Part shown: piece by piece, positions 1 to 6,140 of the stretch
Layout: each line of letters starts with the position of its first letter
Numbering within the stretch: the first letter of the stretch is position 1
Assembly: GCA_903868655.1 (NCBI GenBank)
Contig: CAIPWG010000617.1
Location: 1 to 6,671 of the forward strand
Origin: an uncultured Sphingomonadales bacterium
Lineage (GTDB): Bacteria > Pseudomonadota > Alphaproteobacteria > Sphingomonadales > Sphingomonadaceae
Length of the DNA: 6,671 nucleotides
Reading direction: 5' to 3'
Translations under genes and position numbers: made by a program
The notes under the pieces: generated by a model
Seen by the model: the letters and a program-made list of their open reading frames with translations, nothing else
Told to the model about the DNA's origin: nothing
Database searches by the model: none

Positions 1-54
1 CGAGGCTGGCAGGCAAACCTGCGCGTGTCTCGATCCGTGCGGCGCAGCGATCAT
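1..54 (-). CDS. Possible N-terminus of a gene running off the left edge
   Basis: An ATG at 54 on the minus strand opens 18 codons with no stop up to the window edge, reading MIAAPHGSRHAQVCLPAS. It lies 57 bases beyond the stop of the upstream minus-strand gene, a plausible spacing for a next gene in the same direction. No convincing Shine-Dalgarno sequence precedes the ATG, and 18 residues are too few to recognise a family or a signal peptide. The reading could be chance in GC-rich DNA. Only the bases to the left of the window can decide. Confidence 0.15.
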   Translation of the reverse strand, partial: MIAAPHGSRHAQVCLPAS

Positions 55-84
55 CGGCTGCGCCCGATATATGCGAGTATCTGG

Positions 85-101
85 CCCGAACCGGGTCCGG
101 G
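85..101 (-). terminator. Small hairpin downstream of the DUF2946-like gene, weak terminator candidate
   Basis: On the minus strand, positions 101-95 pair with 91-85 to make a seven-pair stem (one G-U) closed by a three-base loop. On the plus strand the same pair is a mismatch, so the hairpin is better formed in minus-strand RNA, the direction of the gene that ends at 111. There is no T-run after it, so it is not a standard Rho-independent terminator. It could be a 3'-end stabilising stem or chance in GC-rich sequence. Confidence 0.25.
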
Positions 102-110
102 GCTTGCTCT

Positions 111-509
111 TTACGCCAGCGCGGGCGGAGCGCGGAGCGGGGGGCGCAGCCGGGCCGTTGGCCACTGTGCCGCAAAACCGGTGGCAAAGCTTGCCAGCAG
201 CAGAATAAACGCCAGCGCGGCCGCCAACTGGATTGGATCGGCGCCGATCAATCCGGCATGGGCCAGCCCTGCGTAAGGGCAGACCTGCTGGTCAGAGGCA
301 GCCTTGCCCGGTTGACCGTGACCTTTGACCGCGATCACGACTGCTTTTGCGGCATCGGTATAGCCATCGCAGACCTGAATGGTCAGCATGTGCGCATCGT
401 TGCCGATCATGGTTCCGGCAGGCACCAGGGCCTTCATCGCCATCGCCAGGGCAATTACGGCCAAGGCCATGCCTCGGTGACACAGAAAAAAGGCGCGAAG
501 GCGGCTCAT
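111..509 (-). CDS. Small membrane/exported protein, DUF2946-like, function unknown
   Basis: The product has 132 residues. A hydrophobic stretch at about residues 13-31 is followed directly by the motif ALVPAGTMIG (27-36). A second hydrophobic stretch lies at about 93-113, and the tail is rich in Arg and Pro. The segment between the two holds Cys47 (IQVCDG) and the motif CPYAGLAHAG starting at Cys77, with His84. This order (N-terminal helix, LVP.G.MI, a mid Cys, a C-P-[YF]-A motif, second helix) is what I recall for DUF2946, a family of unknown function. The first segment could be a signal anchor and the Cys/His pairs could bind a metal; both are inferences. ATG 509 is the first in-frame start but has no clear ribosome-binding site. 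Met14 (position 470) is an alternative start. The gene begins 34 bases after putR ends, on the same strand and with no terminator between them, so it may be read through from putR. Nothing ties it to proline metabolism. Confidence 0.7.
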   Translation of the reverse strand: MSRLRAFFLCHRGMALAVIALAMAMKALVPAGTMIGNDAHMLTIQVCDGYTDAAKAVVIAVKGHGQPGKAASDQQVCPYAGLAHAGLIGADPIQLAAALAFILLLASFATGFAAQWPTARLRPPLRAPPALA

Positions 510-543
510 ACGCCGCCGCGAATACGCGCGCGCCGGTGCCGTG

Positions 544-1035
544 TCACCCCCTTTGCGTAGGCATCCGCGTACTATCCTTGATCGCTTCCATCACCACAAA
601 CGTCGATGTCGACGTGACATGCGGCAGGCGCGATATCTTTTCGCCCAGCACCGCACGGAACCGCGCGATATTGGCGGTGCGCACTTTCAGCAGGTAATCA
701 AAGCTGCTGGCGATCATGTGGCATTCCTCGACTTCGTCAATCGCACGCACCGCGCGATTGAAATCCTGCAAAGCAGCCTCGCGCGTGTCGGACAGCTTCA
801 CTTCGGTATAAGCGATGTGATCAAGCCCCAAGGGCTGCGGATCGATCACCGCCCGAAACCCAAGGATCACCCCCGATTCCATCAGCCGGTTCAGCCGCTG
901 TTGACACGGCGTGCGCGACAATCCGACTTGTTCGGCAAGGTCGGTCACGGAGATACGCCCATCTTGCGCCAAAACCCCGAGGATCTTGAGATCAAAGGCA
1001 TCCAATTGCCTGAATCTGTCAAATTTTTCAGTCAT
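544..1035 (-). CDS. putR: Lrp/AsnC-family transcriptional regulator, probable proline-responsive PutR
   Basis: The 163-residue product has the usual length and two-part build of the family. An N-terminal winged helix-turn-helix covers about residues 11-65: LDAFDLKILGVLAQDGRIS, then the turn and recognition helix around LAEQVGLSRTPCQQRLNRL (33-51). A RAM ligand-binding/oligomerisation domain covers about 73-152, including VEECHMIASSFDYLLKVR (102-119) and LPHVTSTSTFVVMEAIK at the end. The usual Gly before the DY pair is replaced by Ser/Ala here. The gene is divergent from putA. In alphaproteobacteria, PutR regulators of this family activate putA in response to proline and often repress their own gene. 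That role is inferred from family and position. ATG 1035 is secure: it places the HTH correctly, and an in-frame TAA lies ten codons upstream with no other start between. No Shine-Dalgarno sequence precedes it, and -10-like boxes end within about 10 bases of the ATG, so the mRNA may be leaderless. Confidence 0.92.
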   Translation of the reverse strand: MTEKFDRFRQLDAFDLKILGVLAQDGRISVTDLAEQVGLSRTPCQQRLNRLMESGVILGFRAVIDPQPLGLDHIAYTEVKLSDTREAALQDFNRAVRAIDEVEECHMIASSFDYLLKVRTANIARFRAVLGEKISRLPHVTSTSTFVVMEAIKDSTRMPTQRG

Positions 1036-1041
1036 AATGTC

Positions 1042-1050
1042 TATAATATA
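1042..1050. promoter_or_regulatory. Overlapping divergent -10 boxes for putA and putR
   Basis: On the plus strand positions 1042-1047 read TATAAT, an exact -10 consensus, which would start putA transcription near 1053-1055 and give a leader of about 75 bases. The nine bases 1042-1050 read on the minus strand as TATATTATA, giving TATATT or TATTAT as a -10 for putR with transcription starting within a few bases of its ATG at 1035. No good -35 hexamer is visible at the right spacing for either direction, which fits activator-dependent transcription but proves nothing. The 60 bases 1021-1080 are only 25% GC in an otherwise GC-rich window. Confidence 0.55.
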
Positions 1051-1054
1051 CCCT

Positions 1055-1070
1055 TTAATGAGTTAATATG
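1055..1070. promoter_or_regulatory. Tandem direct repeat in the putR-putA gap, candidate PutR operator
   Basis: Two adjacent 8-base units, TTAATGAG (1055-1062) and TTAATATG (1063-1070), match at six of eight positions. They lie in the AT-rich centre of the divergent region, just past the -10 boxes and over the expected putA start site. Lrp-family proteins bind degenerate AT-rich sites, often several in a row on one DNA face, so this is a reasonable operator candidate. The unit spacing of 8 is not a full helical turn, and AT-rich repeats arise easily by chance. Confidence 0.3.
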
Positions 1071-1076
1071 CATTGC

Positions 1077-1099
1077 CAATCATCCGATTGAAGGCGGAT
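1077..1099 (+). repeat. Two overlapping inverted repeats in the putA leader
   Basis: CAATC (1077-1081) is the exact complement of GATTG (1086-1090) across a four-base spacer. ATCCG (1082-1086) is the exact complement of CGGAT (1095-1099) across an eight-base spacer. The two stems share bases, so only one can form at a time in RNA. If transcription starts near 1053, both lie in the untranslated leader of putA. As DNA they could equally be operator half-sites for PutR. Each stem is only five pairs, so the evidence is weak. Confidence 0.25.
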
Positions 1100-1108
1100 T
1101 GCACCCCG

Positions 1109-1129
1109 CACGCGTGATAAGGTGGCATC
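1109..1129 (+). promoter_or_regulatory. putA ribosome-binding site with an adjacent 8-bp palindrome
   Basis: AAGGTGG at 1119-1125 is a strong Shine-Dalgarno sequence ending four bases before ATG 1130. In-frame TGA and TAA codons at 1115-1120 rule out any earlier start, so the start of putA is firm. CACGCGTG at 1109-1116 is a perfect 8-bp palindrome touching the site. TGCACC at 1100-1105 can pair with GGTGGCA at 1121-1127 if one G is bulged, which would cover the Shine-Dalgarno sequence. The ribosome-binding site is well supported; the pairing and the palindrome's function are speculative. Confidence 0.75.
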
Positions 1130-4100
1130 ATGACCGCTTTCACTGCTTTTGCCCCCGCCTTGCGCCCCGCCACCCCGCTGCGCGCCGCCATCACGGCGGC
1201 CACCCGTCGTGACGAACATGCTTGTGTTGCCGCGTTGATAGACGAAGCGCGTCTGCCTGCGGACCAGCATGCAGCGGCAAATGCGCTGGCCACGCGCTTG
1301 GTCACCGCACTGCGCGCGGCACCGCCTGCGGGAGGGGTGGAACAGCTGGTGCAGGAATATGCGCTGTCGACCAGCGAAGGCGTGGCGCTGATGTGCCTGG
1401 CCGAAGCCTTGCTGCGTATTCCCGATGCTGCCACGCGCGACGCGTTGATCCGCGACAAGATCGCCGGCGGCGATTGGTGGGCGCATCTGGGCCGCGCCCG
1501 CCCGGTATTTGTCAATGCCGCGACCTGGGGTCTGGTGGTCACCGGTAAGCTGGTCGGCAGTATCGATGAACAAGGGTTGGGCGCGGCACTGACCCGACTG
1601 ATCGCGCGCGCCGGCGAGCCGATCATTCGCGCCGGGGTCGATCTGGCAATGCGGCTGATGGGCGAACAATTTGTGACCGGCCGCACAATTGACGAAGCAC
1701 TCGACCGCGCCCAGGCGATGGAGGCCAAAGGCTTCAGCTACAGCTATGACATGCTGGGCGAAGCGGCGATGACTGCCGCCGACGCGGCGCGCTATATGCA
1801 GGACTATCGCACCGCGATCACGGCCATCGGCGCGGCTTCAGCAGGGCGCGGGATCCACATTGGCCCGGGTATTTCAATCAAGCTGTCGGCACTGCACCCG
1901 CGTTATGCCCGTGCGCAGGCCGATCGCGTGATGGTCGAACTGTTGCCGCGGGTGAAGGACCTGTGCCTGATGGCGCGCGCCGCGCAGATCGGGCTCAATA
2001 TCGATGCCGAAGAGGCCGACCGGCTCGAACTGAGCCTCGACTTGCTCGAAAGCCTGGCCACCGACCCTGATCTGGCGGGCTGGGATGGCCTTGGCCTGGT
2101 GGTGCAGGCTTATGGCAAACGCTGCCCGATGGTCATCGACTGGGTGATCGATCTGGCACGGCGCGCAGGGCGCCGGATCATGGTGCGGCTGGTCAAGGGT
2201 GCATATTGGGATGCCGAGATCAAGCGCGCACAAGTCGAGGGGCTGCGCGATTTCCCGGTCTATACGCGCAAGGCGCATACCGACCTTGCCTATCTGGCCT
2301 GTGCCCGGCGACTGCTCGCCGCGCGTGATGCGGTATTCCCGCAGTTTGCCACGCATAATGCGCTGACTCTGGCATCGATCATGGCAATGGCCGGGCCCGA
2401 TTTTGCCCTTGGCGATTATGAATTTCAGTGCCTGCACGGCATGGGTGAGCCGCTCTATGGCGAAGTGGTTGGCGCGCATAAACTCAACCGTCCTTGCCGG
2501 GTCTATGCACCGGTCGGCGGGCACGAAACGCTGCTGGCCTATCTGGTCAGGCGGCTGCTGGAAAACGGGGCCAATTCGTCGTTTGTCAACCGCATCGCCA
2601 ACCCGGCAATTCCGATTGCCGAAGTCATCGCCGACCCGCTCGCTGATCCCGAACTGGGCCAGCCGCACGCGATGATTGCACTGCCCGCCGCCATCCTTCG
2701 CGACCGACGCAACAGCGCGGGGATCGATCTGGCCTGCGAAGCAGTGCTGGCAGACCTGCACGCCAGCTTCGCGCAAGAAGGCGTGCGCGAGTTTACTGCT
2801 GCACCGACGTTTCATCTTGCCCCCGGCACGACCCGGCAACTGCGCAACCCGGCGCGGTTTGACGATACCGTGGGCCAGGTGCACGAAACCAGCCCTGATG
2901 GCGCGCGCACTGCGGCCACGATCGCGGCGAACGCCGCGGTGGCCTGGGCCACCGTACCAGTGGCCGCGCGCGCGGCCATGCTGCATGCAACTGCCGATGC
3001 AATGGAGGCACGGATCGCGCCGTTGATTGCGCTGATCGTGCGCGAAGCGGGCAAATCGGCAGCCAACGCGGTCAGCGAAGTGCGCGAAGCGGTCGATTTT
3101 CTGCGCTATTATGCCGATGCGGCCACCGATCACACGCCGCTCGGTCCGGTGCTGTGCATATCGCCGTGGAACTTTCCACTGGCGATTTTCATCGGGCAAG
3201 TCGCCGCAGCGCTCGCCGCCGGCAATCCCGTGCTGGCCAAGCCGGCCGAAGAAACCCCGCTGATTGCCGCGCAAGCCGTCCGCTTGCTGCATGATGCCGG
3301 AATTCCTGCCGATGTGCTGCAATTGGTGCCAGGCGACGGCACTATCGGTGCCGCTCTGGTCGCAGCCCACGAAGTGGCCGGCGTGATGTTCACCGGTTCG
3401 ACCGAAGTTGGGCGGTTGATCCAGCAGCAACTGGCGCAACGCCTGTCGCCCGCCGGCCGTCCGATCCCGCTGATTGCCGAAACCGGTGGACAGAATGCGA
3501 TGCTGGTCGACAGTTCGGCACTGCCCGAACAAGTGGTGACCGATGTCGTGGCCTCGGCCTTTGACAGCGCCGGCCAGCGATGTTCAGCGCTGCGCGTGCT
3601 GTGCCTTCAGGATGAAATCGCCGATACGGTGCTGACCATGCTCAAAGGCGCACTGGCCGAATTGCGACTGGGCCCGACAGATGTCCTGGCACACGATGTC
3701 GGGCCGGTGATCAGCGCAGAAGCGCGGCTGGGGATCGAAAACCACATTGCCGCCATGGCGGCGCGCGGGTGCAAGGTGCACCGTGTCGCGTTGCCGCCTG
3801 CCACCGCGCAGGGCCATTTTGTGGCACCTGCAATCATCGAACTGTCGGCGCTGTCAGACCTGTCGCACGAAGTGTTTGGGCCGGTTCTCCATGTCGTGCG
3901 CTATGCCCGTGCCGACCGCATGCGGCTGATCGATGCGATCAACGCACTGGGCTATGGCCTGACATTCGGCCTGCACACCCGGCTCGACACGACTTTGGCA
4001 GAAGTGACCGAGGCGATCCATGCGGGCAATATCTATGTCAACCGCAACACCATCGGCGCGGTTGTGGGTGTGCAACCGTTTGGCGGGCACGGCTTGTCGG

Positions 4101-4696
4101 GCACGGGGCCAAAGGCGGGTGGGCCCTTATACCTGAGCCGGCTGGGCCAGCCTGTATCCACGCTGCCGCTGCCAAGCGGGCCCGTTGACCCGGCTGCCGC
4201 ACAATGGTGTGCGCTGACCGAAACTGTCCCGCCGCAGGTGCCATTGGGCTATGACGTCGATCTGCCGGGCCCAGTGGGCGAACGCAATCGCTATCGCCTG
4301 GGTGCGTGCGGTGCGGTGCTCGCGCTCGCCGCCACGCGCGCGGCGTTGATTGAACAAGTCAGTTGGGCGCTCGCCACCGGCAATCGCGTCGTGCTGGGCG
4401 ATGCTACGCCGATCGCCGACCTGGTCGCGCGGCTGCCCGAAACGTTGATCGCGCGGATCGAAGTCCCGCGCGACTGGCGCCGCGCCGGGCCCTATGCGCG
4501 TGCGCTGGTCGCAGGATCGGAGGCTTTCGTGCAGGCTGCGCTCGAACAATTGGCCATGCTGCCGGGCCCGATTGTTACCGCCGAAATGGCCTGCGCCGAT
4601 GGCGGTTATGCACCTGCGCTCTTGCTTCGCGAAACCACCATTTCGATCAACACGACCGCTGCCGGTGGCAATGCCAGCCTGATGGCCTTGGCGTAA
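1130..4696 (+). CDS. putA: Bifunctional proline dehydrogenase / delta-1-pyrroline-5-carboxylate dehydrogenase PutA
   Basis: The 1188-residue enzyme oxidises proline to P5C with FAD, passing electrons to the quinone pool at the membrane, then oxidises glutamate semialdehyde to glutamate with NAD+. The proline dehydrogenase barrel spans about residues 200-490. It has KGFSYSYDMLGEA (200-212), SIKLSALHPRY with Lys251, and YLVRRLLENGANSSF (471-485), whose Arg474, Arg475 and Glu478 match the substrate-binding residues of E. coli PutA. A helical N-terminal region (about 60-195) precedes it. The aldehyde dehydrogenase part spans about 565-1005: SPWNFP (678-683, Asn681), GSTEVG (756-761), AETGG with Glu784, the catalytic Cys818 in GQRCSALR, HEVFGPV with Glu914, and PFGGHGLSG (983-991). 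Residues 1006-1188 form the extra C-terminal domain of long PutAs, ending in the conserved AGGNASLMALA. There is no N-terminal ribbon-helix-helix domain, so unlike E. coli PutA it should not bind DNA; that fits the divergent PutR. All key residues are intact and there is no frameshift. Confidence 0.98.
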   Translation: MTAFTAFAPALRPATPLRAAITAATRRDEHACVAALIDEARLPADQHAAANALATRLVTALRAAPPAGGVEQLVQEYALSTSEGVALMCLAEALLRIPDAATRDALIRDKIAGGDWWAHLGRARPVFVNAATWGLVVTGKLVGSIDEQGLGAALTRLIARAGEPIIRAGVDLAMRLMGEQFVTGRTIDEALDRAQAMEAKGFSYSYDMLGEAAMTAADAARYMQDYRTAITAIGAASAGRGIHIGPGISIKLSALHPRYARAQADRVMVELLPRVKDLCLMARAAQIGLNIDAEEADRLELSLDLLESLATDPDLAGWDGLGLVVQAYGKRCPMVIDWVIDLARRAGRRIMVRLVKGAYWDAEIKRAQVEGLRDFPVYTRKAHTDLAYLACARRLLAARDAVFPQFATHNALTLASIMAMAGPDFALGDYEFQCLHGMGEPLYGEVVGAHKLNRPCRVYAPVGGHETLLAYLVRRLLENGANSSFVNRIANPAIPIAEVIADPLADPELGQPHAMIALPAAILRDRRNSAGIDLACEAVLADLHASFAQEGVREFTAAPTFHLAPGTTRQLRNPARFDDTVGQVHETSPDGARTAATIAANAAVAWATVPVAARAAMLHATADAMEARIAPLIALIVREAGKSAANAVSEVREAVDFLRYYADAATDHTPLGPVLCISPWNFPLAIFIGQVAAALAAGNPVLAKPAEETPLIAAQAVRLLHDAGIPADVLQLVPGDGTIGAALVAAHEVAGVMFTGSTEVGRLIQQQLAQRLSPAGRPIPLIAETGGQNAMLVDSSALPEQVVTDVVASAFDSAGQRCSALRVLCLQDEIADTVLTMLKGALAELRLGPTDVLAHDVGPVISAEARLGIENHIAAMAARGCKVHRVALPPATAQGHFVAPAIIELSALSDLSHEVFGPVLHVVRYARADRMRLIDAINALGYGLTFGLHTRLDTTLAEVTEAIHAGNIYVNRNTIGAVVGVQPFGGHGLSGTGPKAGGPLYLSRLGQPVSTLPLPSGPVDPAAAQWCALTETVPPQVPLGYDVDLPGPVGERNRYRLGACGAVLALAATRAALIEQVSWALATGNRVVLGDATPIADLVARLPETLIARIEVPRDWRRAGPYARALVAGSEAFVQAALEQLAMLPGPIVTAEMACADGGYAPALLLRETTISINTTAAGGNASLMALA

Positions 4697-4706
4697 ACGT
4701 CTATCA

Positions 4707-4734
4707 TCACCCCGGGCGCGATACCCCGGGGTGA
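4707..4734. terminator. Hairpin between convergent putA and the FAD oxidoreductase gene, probable bidirectional terminator
   Basis: Positions 4707-4716 (TCACCCCGGG) are exactly complementary to 4725-4734 (CCCGGGGTGA), giving a 10-bp stem with an 8-base loop. The hairpin starts 10 bases after the putA stop and lies 11 bases from the stop of the minus-strand gene, filling the 49-base convergent gap. Being symmetric, it can form in both transcripts. Neither side has a T-run, so termination would depend on the strong stem alone or on Rho. It may also serve mainly to protect the two 3' ends. Confidence 0.7.
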
Positions 4735-4745
4735 CGCGGATCAGG

Positions 4746-6134
4746 TCAAATCGGTGCCAGAGTCTTCGCCAATCCGGAATCGAGCGGCACACTGCCATCG
4801 CGGAAATCGGCGGCGTCGATACGGGCAAAGGCGTTCTGGATATAACGCACGCCAATCCACCGCAGCGGCTCGATTTCCCATTTCGGACCCGGCGCATGGA
4901 GCATGGGCAGGTTGGGCACAAACGCCGGTACGCCCGCGATCAGACCGGCCAAAGCCCGCCCTGCCAACGCAGTCGTAGCAACCCCGCGCCCGGTATAGCC
5001 AAAGGCATTGGCGAGGCCGCTGGCCGCATCATAGTGGACCGACGGCAAGCCATCGCGCGGCACACCCAGGTAACCGCCCCAGGCATGGGTGACAGGCACT
5101 GCGTTCAATGCCGGAAACCAGGCGCGCAAAGTGTTGATGATCGGGCCATAAAGCGCGGCTTGCGCCAAGGCCGTTTCAGGCATGGCCGAGCCAAACAGAT
5201 AAGGCGCGCCCCGGCTGCCAAACAGAATACGACCATCGCGGGTGCGGGTCAGATAATCCTTGGTATAGGCACCCGAACTGAGGCTTTCATACCCCTGCCA
5301 GCCGATCGCATCCCAGGTCGCATCATCAAGCGGCGCGGTCGCCACGATCATGGACGACATCGGCAGCAATTGCCGGTGGTACGCAGGGATCTGCGACAGA
5401 TAGGCTTCGCCCGCCAGCACCACTGCAGCCCGCGCGGTCACCACACCGCCCATGGTTTCGAGCATCGCCGGCCGACCCGGACGCACCTGGGTCACCGCAG
5501 TGCCTTCATAAATCGTTCCGCCGCGCCGTTCGACCGCTTGGGCCAGCCCGCGCACCAGCCTGAGCGGGTGGATCGACGCGCCCGACCGGGTTTTCATACC
5601 GCCCAATATGTTGCTCGCTGCAATCAGGCCGCGGGCTTCATCCGCACTGAGCATGGTCGTGTCGGCGGTCAGCCCAAGCCGATCATACGTGGCGTAAGTC
5701 GCCTTGAGCGACGTCAACTGGTTGGCCGTGCGCGCAATCGACAGCATGCCACCGGGCGTGAAATGCGCGTCGATCCCTTCTTCGGAAATAATCGCGCCAA
5801 TATCGTCGACAATGGCATGCTGCGCGCGGATCGTCGCGCACGCGGCATCGGCACCGAAATGCTTGACCAATTCATCGACCAGCATCGGATAACGCGGGCT
5901 GCACCAGCCACCGTTGCGACCCGACGCACCATGCCCGCAAAAATGCTTCTCAAACACGGCAACCGAAAGTCCGGGGTTGGCGCGGAGCAGGAAATAAGCG
6001 GTCCACAACCCCGAAAAGCCCCCGCCAAGAATCGCGACATCGACGGTTTCATCGCGTACCAGCGGCGGCCTGCGCGCCATATCGTCACCACAATCATCCA
6101 GCCAATAGTTCGCACCATATCGCGTCTCGGTCAT
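4746..6134 (-). CDS. FAD-dependent amine/amino-acid oxidoreductase (DAO family, PuuB-like)
   Basis: The 462-residue protein belongs to the DAO family of flavoenzymes that oxidise a C-N bond in amino acids or amines. The FAD-binding Rossmann motif is VDVAILGGGFSGLWTAY (31-47), with Gly37, Gly39 and Gly42, and Glu62 at the end of the second strand as the expected ribose contact. It is followed by GASGRNGGW (69-77), a hallmark of the gamma-glutamylputrescine oxidase-like branch. SIHP (187-190) and the C-terminal GYTGRGV (379-385) are also typical, as is the tail segment EPLRWIGV. All four cysteines (15, 66, 78, 99) lie in the first quarter, so the covalent Cys-FAD link near the C-terminus of monomeric sarcosine oxidase cannot form. 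There is no signal peptide; it should be cytoplasmic. Its ATG lies six bases after the ABC ATPase stop, with AGGA about nine bases upstream, so the two genes are one transcript and probably coupled in translation. The substrate cannot be read from the sequence. Candidates are an N-alkylated or cyclic amino acid, a D-amino acid, or a gamma-glutamyl polyamine. Confidence 0.88.
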   Translation of the reverse strand: MTETRYGANYWLDDCGDDMARRPPLVRDETVDVAILGGGFSGLWTAYFLLRANPGLSVAVFEKHFCGHGASGRNGGWCSPRYPMLVDELVKHFGADAACATIRAQHAIVDDIGAIISEEGIDAHFTPGGMLSIARTANQLTSLKATYATYDRLGLTADTTMLSADEARGLIAASNILGGMKTRSGASIHPLRLVRGLAQAVERRGGTIYEGTAVTQVRPGRPAMLETMGGVVTARAAVVLAGEAYLSQIPAYHRQLLPMSSMIVATAPLDDATWDAIGWQGYESLSSGAYTKDYLTRTRDGRILFGSRGAPYLFGSAMPETALAQAALYGPIINTLRAWFPALNAVPVTHAWGGYLGVPRDGLPSVHYDAASGLANAFGYTGRGVATTALAGRALAGLIAGVPAFVPNLPMLHAPGPKWEIEPLRWIGVRYIQNAFARIDAADFRDGSVPLDSGLAKTLAPI

Positions 6135-6140
6135 GGCCGG

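Noticed and set aside
1..110. Possible cobalamin-type riboswitch in the left edge sequence
   Set aside because: The region is GC-rich with one small hairpin, but I could not find the conserved boxes of a known riboswitch, so no call is made.
1064..1069. TAATAT as an alternative putA -10 box
   Set aside because: No -35-like hexamer lies at the right distance, and the exact TATAAT at 1042 is a better match, though this box cannot be excluded.
541..1212. A 223-codon plus-strand open frame opposite putR
   Set aside because: It is antisense to a clear Lrp-family gene, crosses the AT-rich promoter gap, and has no recognisable protein features.
1055..1669. Two minus-strand open frames (about 204 and 221 codons) opposite the start of putA
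   Set aside because: They run through the putA N-terminal coding region and its leader. Their compositions are biased (Arg/Gln/Gly-rich or Ala/Ser-rich), as expected for shadow frames.
1874..3532. A 552-codon open frame antisense to putA
   Set aside because: It lies wholly inside putA, which has intact catalytic motifs and family-length domains. The antisense translation is rich in Arg, His, Gln and Gly with no recognisable domain, typical of the frame opposite a GC-rich coding sequence.
4127..4921. A 264-codon minus-strand open frame across the putA end and the start of the convergent region
   Set aside because: It overlaps the conserved PutA C-terminal domain, the hairpin and the end of the oxidoreductase gene in a different frame. 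The translation has no family features.
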